Assembly (NCBI GenBank): GCA_030248135.1
Contig: JASANC010005831.1
Coordinates: forward strand, 1-64,000
Origin: Theristus sp. LFF4_11
Taxonomy: Eukaryota > Nematoda > Chromadorea > Monhysterida > Xyalidae
Direction: 5' to 3'
DNA length: 64,000 bases
The notes under the pieces are model-generated. The model was not told the DNA's origin. It saw only the letters and a list, made by a program, of their open reading frames with translations, and ran no database searches. Positions 22,701-33,775 of the stretch are shown here, piece after piece; positions within the stretch are counted from its first letter, which is position 1, and every line of letters starts with the position of its first letter. A program made the position numbers and the translations under genes.

Positions 22701-25700
22701 AAAAATAAAAGTGTCGCAAATGTATGGCCGATAGCAAGAAAGCAGGCGCTCAAGATTGCAGCTGCACGCACTGAGAAATGCCACTCAGATGTGCACTCTG
22801 CACTTTCGCTACCGAAATGAGCAAGCAGCAGGAAAGAGCAGCGATTTGCGCCATTGGCCTTGTGTTGCTGCTGCCAGGCGAGATCAATCTGGCAGACACA
22901 ATGCAGTCGCTCATGCGTGCCAAACAGCAGCTCGCACGGAGAAGAAACGAGAAAATAATGATTCATGAATGCCGCTGGGCAGCGTAGCGAGCCGCCAACC
23001 CGTGCGTGCAACTGAACGTTGCATCCACTGTAAGAGCAAGTTGGCCACGTAAATTCTGTGCAATAAAACGTGAGCAACTGAACTGCCACTAATGACTCAT
23101 TCACATAGCTTCCAATAATGGACAGCGCAGCCACAAAGTTATTTGGGGGATTTCACTCCGCATCTACCTGGTCAGCTGAACAGCTGAGCATAGACAAAGA
23201 TTTATCACATTGTCATTGAACACAGAGGCTAAATGGAGAAGGAAAAAGGGCGAAAACTTTTTTGACGTTGTGGTTGAACGAAGTGCTACCTCCACTTACC
23301 ACCATTGAAGAAATGCCACCAGCTAATGGGCGCTATTGCTGTCGCATGATTCCACCGAACAGAATACGACAATTCACAACACAACGACAGCTATACCAAG
23401 CCTATCGCAAAAGAAATTGAATAATAGCACACGGACTAAAAAATGTTATTCAAAAGTAAAGCACGTGCCGAAGCGCGCTGTCGAGAAAAACGAGACTGTA
23501 ACCGCTACGGCAATAATAATTGCAAAATAAACAGCATAAAAACGATATAATATCAGCCTTCCGCTTCAAATCTCGTGTCTGGTAGAAGCTAGAAAAAGGT
23601 TACAAACAGAATATAAGAGAGTAACATTTTGGTTTTGAGTTTCAAGAAAAGGAAACCACCAAGAAACTGGGCGATACAGAAACTCGTTACAAAACCGTGT
23701 GTAAAGTTAGGCTCACAGAATCAATTCCGTTCGAATAAAAAGCTCATTCTGTTCTTTTGGCAAAAAGATGAATCAAGCAGTAACAACCAGGCAAGAACTG
23801 GGCTTTCCAACACAGCCTTTCCTGTTCGCCCGCCACAGTCTTCGTTTGTTGCGCATGTGCAAAATTTGAAAATTGCGTTAAAAAGGCAACAAATTACATT
23901 CGGGCATATAATTTCAGGGTATAATATATGAGGGCCGAAGGCGCCAATTAGCGACGCCTCGATGCTCGTTCCAGCTGGCCGAACTGCACCATGCAAGTGC
24001 AAACCGACCCCATAAAGAAAAACATGGTTCACTGGCCGCTCAGCTCACTAAAAAAATAGTTTTTAAAAACCGAGGATGCAACAAACTCTTCATTTATTGC
24101 ATCTCATCCGCCATGCTCATGCATATGGAAAGAACGCGCGAAGGCTGAACGAAGCACGAGCCGAAAAATGCGGTGCAGGAGCGAAACGACGACGAAGGAA
24201 ACGACTTTCTCCACAAATGCCTGCTGTTGGCACTGGTAGTGGCGTAAATGAGATTAACATGGGGAAAAGCAATATGTTCTGGTTCTGTAAAACACGGCGA
24301 GCGCCGAAATTGCGGTTTTCAATCAAAAGCACTCAGCATTTTATTAGACACAAGGAAAAGACGTACATCATGGCCGGAAATAGAAATTACAGGGTGAGCC
24401 AAAAAAAGGTTCCAATTCTAAAATGCTCTCACTGGCTTGTGCTGAGGTGTTTCGAGCTGAAAATTGAAACACTATTAGAAAACATTTGGAGGTTTTTCTG
24501 ACCTAATTTTTGTCACGATATGTTGCCCCTGTCACTCACTACAGCAAAATATCTGGAAAATATGAAAAATCGACAAATGTTGTAAAATGCAGAGGGTTGA
24601 TTTAGCTGTAACAAAGATCAAAAGAATGAACGTTGGTGACAGCCCGAGTGTTCACAACACAAAAAAAAGATGAAAAAAGCAATGTGAGTTTAAAGCAGCT
24701 TAGAAATGCCAAATGCTGAGTTGCATTTGAACAGTTTTTGATCACTCCAATGTTTCACTTCAAGTCTGAGTGTGCGTGAGCGGTTCTGCTCAAAACAGAT
24801 GCGAATTTATCTTGCTTTTCAAATCCAAATTGTTTTTTTCCTTTTTTAATTCACACAATTTGCCACTCTGATATTTTCACCATAGCAGACTGGTTGTTTT
24901 CTGCAGTGAGAGATGCACTTCCATTTTCAGTCTTTGCTGCCATCATGGTTAAGTGGACGGCAGAGCAGCGAGTCTGGTCTGTCAGTTGGAGGGGAACAAG
25001 CGAATAGCTGTTTTACAGTGCTTCGGCAATTTCGTACAAGATTCCATTTGACCCCGCGTGACGATACATCAGTTCGGAAGTCCGTTTATGAGCAATGATA
25101 AACCGTGAGATTATGGATGAACATTGCTTTTTCGTCAAAAATTGCTATTTTTGAAAATTACACTGTAAAAATGAACTTACGTGCAAGCCAAAAACATTTC
25201 TGATCACAAAAACCTCCCATAGTGTTCTAACACTGTTCCAAATTTTAAAACACGAGGTCCCTTTGTTACAGCTTTAATCAACCCTCTGAATCTCGCAACA
25301 TTTGTCGATTTTTCATGTTTTCCAGATATTCTGCTGTAGTGAGTGAATGGGGCAACATACCATGACAAAAATTTGGTCAGAAAATCCTCCAAATGTTTTC
25401 TAATAGTGTTCCAGTTTTCAGCTCGAAACACCTCAGCACAAGCCAGTGAGAGCATTTTAGAATTGGAACCTTTTTTTGGCTCACCCTGTACAATCAAGTT
25501 CGGAAGACAGACGGAGTAAAGTAACGAAAGTTGACAGAAGAAAACGACAACCATTTTGACAAAACAGAATGTTTGAGTCAGTGGTGCAGTGCGCCCCCGC
25601 ACAACACTGAGAATAAATGCCAAGCCAATATAACGAAAACAAACCTGCAGTCCGTTTGAGTCCGTGTGAAATGAATTGCAGCTTTGTAGCTCCTTATCAA

Positions 25701-28700
25701 TGGACATGAAGATCAACAGACAAGCGGCAACTGACAGCCAGGGAGGCCGTGGCCTAAACCAACCTTGAAACGTGAACGGAAGAAAGGTAAACGTTGTGCT
25801 TGATTGATAATAATCTCAGAGAATACGCAACATTATTGATTTGTGGTCACGAGCACAGATTAAAAAAACAATCCTGAAACACGCGCTCAACAAACGGCCG
25901 ACTGACTTAATGACAGACAGCGGGGCAATGTGCAAAAAGCGAAGAAGGATGTGAAACCGCGAAGGAGAGTACAAAAAAGACAAACCCCATTCACGAGCAA
26001 GAACAGCATGAAACAGACTAGATGCACGTACTGCTGTCGTGTTCTTGCAAAACGCAGTCACTTGGTTTGGTGACATGAGACGAACAGAAAAAACATAGCA
26101 CTAATGGCTGACGTCGTCGTCTTGTCACAGCTCAACTGAACACCGAAACACTGCCATTGCCACGAAAGTCTCACAAATATTTTTTGGCCTGTCTCTTTGC
26201 ATGTTGTTGAATAATATTCAGAGCACAATATATTACGCAGTAGTTTCATTCAGAGAAAAGATAGCTGAGAAATTTTCTTGACTTTAAAAAAATATTTCGC
26301 ATTGATTGAACTGAAACGCCTGATTGAACTGAAATGTATTTTATCAAAAAAACGTAATACCATTTTGTCACTGAACAATTTCACAAAATCTGTAAAATTT
26401 CGTGACAAATGATAACAAGGTTATCATGCAGTTCAGAAAGCGCAGTTGGTAGGGTCTGTTCTGTTAGTGTTGGCTTCTGTTCTGTTCCTCTACAGCAGCC
26501 ATCGTATTGGTGCCACGCCAACCACCACAACGGCAATAGTTGTAGTAGAGTTTCACAATTCCGGTGCAAATTTTATTCCCATTCAAACTCAATTCAAACT
26601 GCACGGTAATCATGAAATGTATGCGTTCATATGCGCGTTGTGGCCCTATCGAATTGTCAAATGCGTCCCCTTCCCCTTGGTCACTCTGTTCTCGACTTAA
26701 ACCGCTCAAGTCATAAGCTTTGAGCAAAGTCATGTAAACAATAAGAGCTTTTGCCTCCCCCTCCCCGAATTGGTATAAGCTGCGTGCGGTTTCCCGGATC
26801 ATGCCAGTTCAATTCATGTGTGGTCTCTCAGTTGTGGTAAGCAGAGCAAAATGCTAACATGAATGTATTCTCATTGTCAACATGCGCTGCTTGTAACTGG
26901 AATCACTCCCGAAAATATGCGTGTGCGTGCGTGCAGCTTTCGTATGATATAAATAGAGGCACAACAACTGAGAAGCAAAGATCGAAACGATTTTCGGCTT
27001 GTTGTATGTCAGGGTGAACCAAAAAAAAAGGTTCCAATTCTAAAATGCTCTCACTGGCGTGTGCTGAGGTGTTTAGAGCTGAAAATTGGAACACTATTAG
27101 AAAACAGTTGGAGGTTTTTCTGACTATTTTTTTTCACGGTATGTTGCCCCTATCACTCACTACAGCAGAATATCTGAAAAACATGAAAAATCGACAAATG
27201 TGGTGAACTAAAGAGGGTTGATTTAGCTGAAACAAGAACCTCATGGCTTAAAACTTGGAACACTGTTAGAACACTTTGAGAATTTTTTGTGATCAAATTT
27301 TGCTTGGTTTACTCGTTTCTGTTCATTTTTTACAGTGCAATTTTCAAAAAATAGCGATTTTTGACGAAAAACAACGTTCATTCATAATCTCACTGTTTAT
27401 CATTGCTCATAAACGGACTTCCGAACTAATGTATCGCCATGCGGGGCAAAATTGAATTTTGTACAAATTGCCGAACCACTATGGAAAAGTTATTCGCATG
27501 TTTCGACCAATTGGCACACCAGACTCGCTTCTCTGCCGTCCACTTAACCATGATGGCAGCAACGACTGAAAATGGAATTGCATCTTTCACTGCAGAAAAT
27601 AACCAGTCTGCTATGGTGAAAAATATTGTATCAGAGTGGCAAATTGTGTGAATTAAAAAAAGAAAAACAGTTTGCACCTGGAAAGATAAATTCGCATCTG
27701 TTCTGGGCAGAACCGCTCACGCACGCTCAGACTCGAAGTGAAACATCAGGTTGATCAATGACTGTTTAAATGCAATTCAGCATTCGGCATTTCCAAGCTA
27801 CTGTGATTGCATATTGTTTTTTCATCTTTTTTTGAGTTGTGAACACTCAGGTTGTCACCAACGTTCATCATTTAGTCTTTGTTACAGCTAAATTAACCCT
27901 CTGCATTTCACCACATTTGTCGATTTTTCATGTTTTTCAGATATTCTGCTGTAGTGAGTGATAGGGGCAACATACCGTGAAAAAAAATAGTCAGAAAAAC
28001 CTCCAACTGTTTTCTAATAGTGTTCCAATTTTCAGCTCTAAACACCTCAGCACACGCCAGTGAGAGCATTTTAGAATTGGAACCTTTTTTTGGTTCACCC
28101 TGCACAAGCAAAGACAGCAAGCGCCTCCAACGCAGCTGAACAGCACAATATTTCTTGTGCGAACAAGACAACACACGACCAGCAACGCCATGCATATTAG
28201 ATCGTACCACACGACGATGGAATGTTTTGGAACACACATGGCTGAGTGCGCTTGTTCAAAGGCACAGTACCGTTCAATGCTGCGCTCGGAGCTGCTTTTG
28301 GCTTTGCGCAAAACAAAACACTTATTTACTCAAGAACACCAAGCGAGCTTTTTTCGTCGATGCTGGGCGGCTCATAAACGGCAGAGCAAAGATGGAGCAG
28401 ATAGCTGCCAGAGAACGCTGTTCCATTAAGCCCATGAGAGCACACAGACATTGAACACAAAGCAAACCAACAACAAACAGTTTGCATGTTACGGTGCGAC
28501 AAGATGCTGTGCTGATACAGAGATCGCATGGCGCTTTTTTCGCTTGCAATTTCCAATTTCACATTTCGAATTTTGAAATTTTCCGTGTTTTTCCGAGGGA
28601 AAAATCAGAATTCCGTTTAGTTCGGCATGTTTTTAGTGTGATAATCAGTTTTGTCGTGCGGTTAGACAATTCTTTTTGAATAAACTATGTTGGACGGTTT

Positions 28701-29997
28701 CCAACCATCTCAGTTTGTGATGCTGTCGCTCACGCGCATGCCAGTCTAACACGGTATGGTCCGGCCCGTCCCCGTTGCTCTTGTAACAACCGATCCTTTG
28801 GCAAACAATGTCATACTTAGAAGAGCTGCCGATATCAAAACGACCACATTGAAACGTGCAACGAGCGAGCACTTTGCATTGCGATGGCACCATCAGAAAA
28901 TGCAATGCATGGCTGGCCTGTCTGGCCTACTTGTATCTTGTGCTATACTATCTTGACCAATATCGTCACAGTGTTACGAGATACTGCCATTGCTGACCAC
29001 GAAAATAAACACATTTTTAATCTTCCCAGATCATTAAAAAAACGCAAACTTGATTTCCTGTCCATTGAGAAAGCATCACATTGATGTCGTAAATGAATTT
29101 CTAATTTCTATTCTGCAAGAACAGAAATTGAATTATGATTGAGAAGAACAAGTCAGAACTTGACGACAGTCTGTGTGTGATGATCACAATAGTGGATCGT
29201 GTATTGAAGAAAGTGAAAGTTACAAAAAATGGACAAAAACCCAATTACCCAAACCCGGTTGGGCAGATCAATCGGTTATATTGACCAGTCAAACAAAATT
29301 GATTACCAAGAAAAGAAAACGATAAAACTGAAGCAATGCAGGGTTGAACAACTAACAGAATACGCCAGAAAGTTGATGAACCACATATACCCTCCACACT
29401 TCAAGTGTAACCAATTTGATTAGGCAGCTACGCTTAAAACAGAATAATCGTTACTGAAACTATCCATTGAAATGACTGACCTTTAACAAGTTGCTGTTTT
29501 ATTTCGTCCACTAAGGATGAGGTCACTTCAAATGGGTCACTGCTGCTTCGACGGCGAAATTCACCCGTTTTTACTGGAGACTTCTCATCTGAAGCGAGAA
29601 ACGTTGGAAGTTTTTTGTAGCAAATATGACAACACAAGATTTGCCAGGCTGGCGGCATAATGACATAGCACCCAGACCAAACAATCACTAACCAACCAAC
29701 TAGTCAACCAAACAACACTTGCCGTTACGTTTGGAGTGCAACAGCGTTACCTGGCAGAAATTGAATGAAATCGACGCTTTTCGACAACTCAGTTTTGTGG
29801 GCGTCACCAGTTGTTGCTGGCTTCACAGCAGCACCGAGCGACATAGAAGAAACTTCCATCAAGTTTGACGATTTATACCGGAGAGACGCTTGGGCAGCGT
29901 TGCTGCACGACTCGTAGACAACGGTGGTGCTGGTGCTGCACTGTGCTGCGTCTGCCACTGGGCACAACTCCACGATGCCACAGCTGCTCAGCATCAT
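9977..29997 (-). CDS. PHACTR: phosphatase and actin regulator (PHACTR family)
   Basis: Fifteen exons join in phase: 29751-29997, 29481-29588, 20398-20826, 18771-19286, 16195-16608 (3' end uncertain), 15825-16005, 15576-15712, 13909-14031, 13087-13269, 12830-12948, 12676-12737, 12215-12432, 11896-12119, 10981-11195 and 9977-9992, giving 1,063 residues. PHACTR proteins bind G-actin through RPEL motifs and PP1 through their C-terminus. Seen here: the basic N-terminal block [11 protein letters not shown]; an acidic [14 protein letters not shown] block; [12 protein letters not shown] (a degenerate RPEL); an intact [19 protein letters not shown]; then the PP1-docking segment [10 protein letters not shown]...[12 protein letters not shown] and the terminal TRFHRP. 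The last five codons sit on a 16-nt exon beyond a foldback element. The join of the two 5' exons (29.5-30.0 kb) to the rest spans an 8.7-kb intron and rests on phase alone. Confidence 0.85.
10089..10964. mobile_element. mariner-like foldback element in the last PHACTR intron
   Basis: An imperfect palindrome of about 876 bp: 10089-10445 pairs with 10600-10964. The right terminus is CAGGGTGGCGC (reverse strand) next to TA; the left terminus has lost its first bases. Both arms carry the same transposase N-terminal sequence in opposite orientation. The element lies inside the PHACTR intron 9993-10980, and its end is only 16 bp from the 5' splice site. Confidence 0.8.
10361..10624 (+). pseudogene. 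mariner-like transposase fragment (N-terminal, degenerate)
   Basis: The plus frame encodes [20 protein letters not shown], then after a deletion [11 protein letters not shown] and [11 protein letters not shown]. These are hallmarks of the helix-turn-helix part of mariner-like/DUF4817-type transposases. The inverted arm (minus, about 10600-10686) encodes a second copy of the first block, with [17 protein letters not shown]. No catalytic DDE/D domain remains, so the element is non-autonomous. Confidence 0.7.
11225..11860. repeat. 39-bp minisatellite in a PHACTR intron
   Basis: About 16 tandem units of 39 bp (core ACAACAGAGGTGCCCGTTCC) fill the intron between exons 11896-12119 and 10981-11195. 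The unit length is a multiple of three, which creates long spurious open frames on both strands, such as a plus-strand VPVVA.EFTTE repeat. Units differ by single substitutions and occasional lost bases. Confidence 0.85.
13639..13764. repeat. 42-bp triplication in a PHACTR intron
   Basis: Three near-identical 42-bp units starting GCTCATTTAACGACAG lie in the intron between exons 13909-14031 and 13087-13269. Confidence 0.9.
16648..16742. repeat. (TTG)n/(CAA)n trinucleotide tract in a PHACTR intron
   Basis: About 30 TTG/CTG triplets, read as CAA/CAG on the gene strand. It lies just upstream of the TTCAG acceptor chosen for exon 16195-16608. I treat it as intronic because that acceptor gives the phase required by the preceding exon. 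If a more distal acceptor were used, it would encode poly-Asn. Confidence 0.7.
19401..20293. mobile_element. inverted-repeat element with minisatellite arms (GGCCCAC type)
   Basis: Left arm 19401-19574 is a tandem series of a roughly 16-bp unit (core CCGGCCCACNCATT). Right arm 20139-20293 carries the same unit reverse-complemented. Inner borders also pair (CCCAATAAT against ATTATTGGG). The 560-bp spacer is AT-rich and non-coding. The layout resembles FB/Galileo-type foldback transposons, whose long inverted ends carry tandem repeats. It sits in the PHACTR intron between exons 20398-20826 and 18771-19286. Confidence 0.6.
24390..25488. mobile_element. mariner-like foldback element, family B copy 1
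   Basis: 1,099 bp with CAGGGTGAGCC termini at both ends and a TA duplication on each side. The inverted arms are about 280-300 bp each. The unique core carries a transposase N-terminal relic on the plus strand (24945-25100, starting [11 protein letters not shown]) with in-frame stops. No catalytic domain. Confidence 0.8.
24945..25100 (+). pseudogene. transposase N-terminal relic in family B copy 1
   Basis: ATG 24945 begins [13 protein letters not shown], matching the opening of mariner-like transposase helix-turn-helix domains. The frame is broken by stops after about 20 codons. The same relic is in the opposite orientation in copy 2 (27426-27551). Confidence 0.6.
27009..28102. mobile_element. 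mariner-like foldback element, family B copy 2
   Basis: 1,094 bp with CAGGGTGAACC termini in inverted orientation. The arms match copy 1 at 24390-25488 closely, but the central transposase relic is inverted relative to copy 1. Clean TA duplications are not visible at these ends. Confidence 0.8.
27426..27551 (-). pseudogene. transposase N-terminal relic in family B copy 2
   Basis: The minus-strand frame begins [15 protein letters not shown] and runs 41 codons to a stop. It is less broken than the copy-1 relic but still lacks the catalytic domain. Confidence 0.6.
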
Positions 29998-30519
29998 TCA
30001 AACGTCACCACTGACTGACTGCTGGTTTTCAATTGTTACAGTTGCAGATGAGACGTGACATCATGATGATCATGGAACGTTGATTCTTGATGCACAACCA
30101 AACAAAACGCCGCGAACGGTGAATATGGCGTCGCTCATAATTGCGTTTAAGCAGGGTTATTGTAGATTTGGCAAAATTTCAAATCTGATTAGGTAGCTGT
30201 GGTCAGTTGTATAAAAGTGAGTAAGTGTCTGAAAAGAGAGGAGTTTTATCCAACAGTTATACTTTGACAATTTCTGAACAGATTCAAAGAGGTGAACCGG
30301 CAGAAATCAGAATGAAATAATTCGGTGCTGATTTTTGTAAAAATATCAGACCAATATGAAGCCTTGGTAAAAAAAAACTTTGGCCTCAATTTCAATTCTT
30401 TAACTGGAGTTCGTTATGGCCTAACTTTTGGTCAGGGGTCAAGCCCGATTTTTGGCAAATCCGAAGAGGGGGTCCGCCCAACCAGAACTTGGCATCTTGA
30501 ACTCAAACAGTAGCGAAAG

Positions 30520-30670
30520 CGGGACCTCGGGTGAGGGGGGGGTGTTTGCCTAATTTTAGAGGGGGGGTCAGGTGCCTTCTCGGTGAGGGGGGGGGGTGCA
30601 CGGGCAGCAAATTTTCCTGAGGGGGGGGGGTGCACTGGCAGAAAAATTTCGTGAGGGGGGGGTGCACGTA
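30520..30670. repeat. G-run cluster (GAGGGGGGGGTGCACGG motif)
   Basis: Four or more copies of a motif with 7-10 consecutive G followed by TGCACGGG. Related pieces occur at 31630-31660 and, as C-runs and G-runs, at 34600-34740. The G-rich DNA appears to be host sequence into which AT-rich elements with TAGAGATGT or TAGGGTTGT ends have inserted. Confidence 0.6.
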
Positions 30671-31431
30671 GAGATGTCAAGAAAAAAAAAATTTCTATTT
30701 TTTTTCTTTTTTTAAAAAAAAAAAATTTTTTTAAAAATTTTTTTTTTTTTAAATGAAAGTTGTTCAGAATTTTTCAGGGAGTCCAAATATCACCATCTGA
30801 GGAGCCACCGACTTACCATATGACCCCCACTCATATGGGAGGAGGGTGAAAATTTCAGACTTGGTTTCGGCGACCCCATTTTCCCACCGACGACATCACG
30901 TCTCGTGTTTTGCCTCTCAATTCACCTCAAATAACATGGAAACAAGTTCCACAACAAACCGGTGTGATCACGCTGACGACACGAGGCGAAACAGCAACGA
31001 GCAACCAACGAAGTTACGCTTGCAGTGGCAGACAGTGCAATTTCCACCTTTCGAGATCCTGAAAAACGATGCGTAAATGTGAGTTCTCTGCTTCTATCTC
31101 ACCTTAGCGACATCGGAATTTGTTGAACTAGCCTTTGCGACGCTCAAGTACTTCAATGCGCGAGTCGATCATCACTCACCAAGGCTGAAAACAGTCGATA
31201 AATCAATCCAGAATACCACCTGCAGCGTTGAAGACTAAGTGACAAGGTAAAGTCAAAGAAAATTTTTGTTGAACTTTCGAAAAATTATGCCAAAAACGGC
31301 ATTTTCAGGGCACATTAAAGAAAAAATTTCAAAAATTTTTAATAAAAAAAATAAAAAAAAATGCTCATTTTTTTTTTACTTTTTTTTTTAAAAAAAATTA
31401 AAAAAAAAATTTTTTTGACCCTTACATCTCT
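30669..31431. mobile_element. AT-rich inverted-repeat element, TAGAGATGT termini
   Basis: The left end begins TAGAGATGT and the right end is its complement ACATCTCTA. Long A/T runs lie directly inside both ends. Parts of the right half (31245-31430) recur inverted at 31653-31835 behind a TAGGGTTGTTAAA end. A similar end opens at 34752. The interior has no recognised coding sequence. Confidence 0.5.
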
Positions 31432-32326
31432 AGGTGCACGGGATCGCACGGGTAATACCAAATTTTTGCCTCAGAAAAACACAGAAATTCTTGTAAAATA
31501 CAGAATATTTTGTGCAAACAAGCTGCTTGTTTGGTCAGAAACAACAAAATCTATGCAGGGACAGACACAAACGTCAAGAAAAATGCAAAAATTACGGTAT
31601 TTTTGGAAAAAATTGAGATGAGATTGACCACCGTGAGGGGGGGGGTGCGATCTAGGGTTGTTAAACAAAAATGAAAATTTTTTTTTAAAAAAAAAGTGAT
31701 TAAAAAAAACAAAAATGCCGATTTTTTTTTTAAATTCGAAAAATTTTCCTCTAATATGCTCTGAAAACCTCAATTTTGGCACAATTTTTCGAAAGTTCAA
31801 CAAAAATTTTCTTTGATTATACCTCGTAAAACCTTTAGCAGTCGATTTTGGGCCGTTTTACCGACTGATTTTAGGCTTCGACAACATCTGCGATGAAGTT
31901 TTTGAGCGTCCCAAAGCTTAGCCTACCATTTCCGATGCAGATAAGGTGACGATTAGCCTCGCAGAGCGTCCGATTGTGCTCGCTGCACCGTTTGCAAGCG
32001 CTACGTTGTCTGGTTGCTGCTTCGTGTCGAGTCGTCGCGACACCATCAGAAGAATTGATCGAATTTCAAGGCGGTATGTTTGTCTTCACTTTAGCATTAG
32101 CTTAGCTGGGGACAATTAGTGACGTTTTGGAGGTCAAAACACAAGAAGAGGCATGGTGACGGTTTGGAAAAGGGGTAATTGAGGTCACCAAAACAAAATC
32201 TGCAAAGTTCCGCCATACGGGTGTCATTCGGGAGGCGCTTGCATATCATATGTGGTTCTTCGGACTCCCTGATTGATTTAGCACAACTTTGATTTTTGAA
32301 ATTTTTTTTTAAATGGTTTTTAAACG

Positions 32327-33641
32327 TATAGCCCGGGATGGTTGATTTTGTGAGAATTTACTGCTTTTGTTCGCTGATGTTTTACCCAGACTATAAGATC
32401 TGTCTGTGGTAAAACACCTTCGGCAGTTCTGCCTGGTGTCCGTCGCACTGACGAGCCAGGGGACACCGCGGTATGCGTCTACCTGGCGAAACCGCAAACA
32501 GCGAACTTCATGTATTGTATACGCTCGCAAAACACCGGGTCCCTTGTGGCTTTATAGCCCGGGATGGTTGATTTTGTGAGAATTTACTGCTTTTGTTCGC
32601 TGATGTTTTACCCAGACTATAAGATCTGTCTGTGGTAAAACACCTTCGGCAGTTCTGCCTGGTGTCCGTCGCACTGACGAGCCAGGGGACACCGCGGTAT
32701 GCGTCTACCTGGCGAAACCGCAAACAGCGAACTTCATGTATTGTATACGCTCGCAAAACACCGGGTCCCTTGTGGCTTTATAGCCCGGGATGGTTGATTT
32801 TGTGAGAATTTACTGCTTTTGTTCGCTGATGTTTTACCCAGACTATAAGATCTGTCTGTGGTAAAACACCTTCGGCAGTTCTGCCTGGTGTCCGTCGCAC
32901 TGACGAGCCAGGGGACACCGCGGTATGCGTCTACCTGGCGAAACCGCAAACAGCGAACTTCATGTATTGTATACGCTCGCAAAACACCGGGTCCCTTGTG
33001 GCTTTATAGCCCGGGATGGTTGATTTTGTGAGAATTTACTGCTTTTGTTCGCTGATGTTTTACCCAGACTATAAGATCTGTCTGTGGTAAAACACCTTCG
33101 GCAGTTCTGCCTGGTGTCCGTCGCACTGACGAGCCAGGGGACACCGCGGTATGCGTCTACCTGGCGAAACCGCAAACAGCGAACTTCATGTATTGTATAC
33201 GCTCGCAAAACACCGGGTCCCTTGTGGCTTTATAGCCCGGGATGGTTGATTTTGTGAGAATTTACTGCTTTTGTTCGCTGATGTTTTACCCAGACTATAA
33301 GATCTGTCTGTGGTAAAACACCTTCGGCAGTTCTGCCTGGTGTCCGTCGCACTGACGAGCCAGGGGACACCGCGGTATGCGTCTACCTGGCGAAACCGCA
33401 AACAGCGAACTTCATGTATTGTATACGCTCGCAAAACACCGGGTCCCTTGTGGCTTTATAGCCCGGGATGGTTGATTTTGTGAGAATTTACTGCTTTTGT
33501 TCGCTGATGTTTTACCCAGACTATAAGATCTGTCTGTGGTAAAACACCTTCGGCAGTTCTGCCTGGTGTCCGTCGCACTGACGAGCCAGGGGACACCGCG
33601 GTATGCGTCTACCTGGCGAAACCGCAAACAGCGAACTTCAT
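32327..33641 (+). repeat. 226-bp tandem array, six units
   Basis: Five complete units and a sixth of about 187 bp begin at 32327, 32553, 32779, 33005, 33231 and 33457, with almost no divergence between them. Each unit predicts several hairpins on the plus strand: TTTTACC with GGTAAAA, ACACC/GGCAG with CTGCC/GGTGT, and GGTGTCC with GGACACC. Each also contains the hammerhead-like core described separately. The array is bounded by AT-rich element sequence on the left and ends abruptly at 33641. The 82-codon minus-strand ORF repeated in every unit has no recognisable domain. Confidence 0.95.
32444..32495 (+). ncRNA. candidate hammerhead-type ribozyme core, rearranged order (one per 226-bp unit)
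   Basis: Pieces seen in unit 1: stem I' CGCA 32444-32447; core CTGACGA 32448-32454; stem II GCCAGG 32455-32460; stem III' GCGGT 32468-32472; cleavage nucleotide A 32473; stem I TGCG 32474-32477; stem II' CCTGGC 32482-32487; GAAA 32488-32491; stem III through C 32495. All pairings are Watson-Crick: I 4 bp, II 6 bp, III 5 bp. In known hammerheads the substrate segment (III'-UH-I) never lies inside the stem II loop. Here it could act across neighbouring units in a multimeric transcript, giving ordinary type III topology, or fold as a pseudoknot. The core identity follows the hammerhead consensus; activity is inference. The same core recurs at 226-bp steps to about 33625. Confidence 0.55.
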
Positions 33642-33775
33642 TTATTGAACGTGCTGCCCTGGAAACCAATAAAAGCGAAATTTATTTGATTTGAAACAAA
33701 AAAATTGGATAGCATTGGGTGGCAAAAATGGCAAATTGGGTTGGTTGTATGCCCGAAAACAGCATTTTAGGCTGT

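Larger units (their letters stand above)
20830..29480. other. 8.7-kb inferred PHACTR intron, no exon found
   Basis: Apart from the two mariner-like elements at 24390 and 27009, I found no exon with supporting splice sites or homology. Short ORFs at 21.4-23.1 kb have no recognisable domain. Whether this is one intron or an intergenic gap depends on the phase-only join described for PHACTR. Confidence 0.4.

Noticed and set aside
22601..23134. 177-codon minus-strand ORF
   Set aside because: Unusual Cys/His/Phe composition, no domain, no splice-linked neighbours; it lies within the inferred PHACTR intron.
24076..24501. 141-codon plus-strand ORF
   Set aside because: Its last third is the terminus of the mariner-like element at 24390; the rest has no recognisable domain.
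26446..26700. 84-codon plus ORF with a signal-peptide-like start
   Set aside because: It starts at TTG, not ATG, with no acceptor supporting an internal exon and no homology.
32309..33669. Six 75-85-codon minus-strand ORFs, one per 226-bp unit
   Set aside because: They are by-products of the tandem array. The unit is not a multiple of three, each frame stops in the next unit, and no domain or initiation context is seen.
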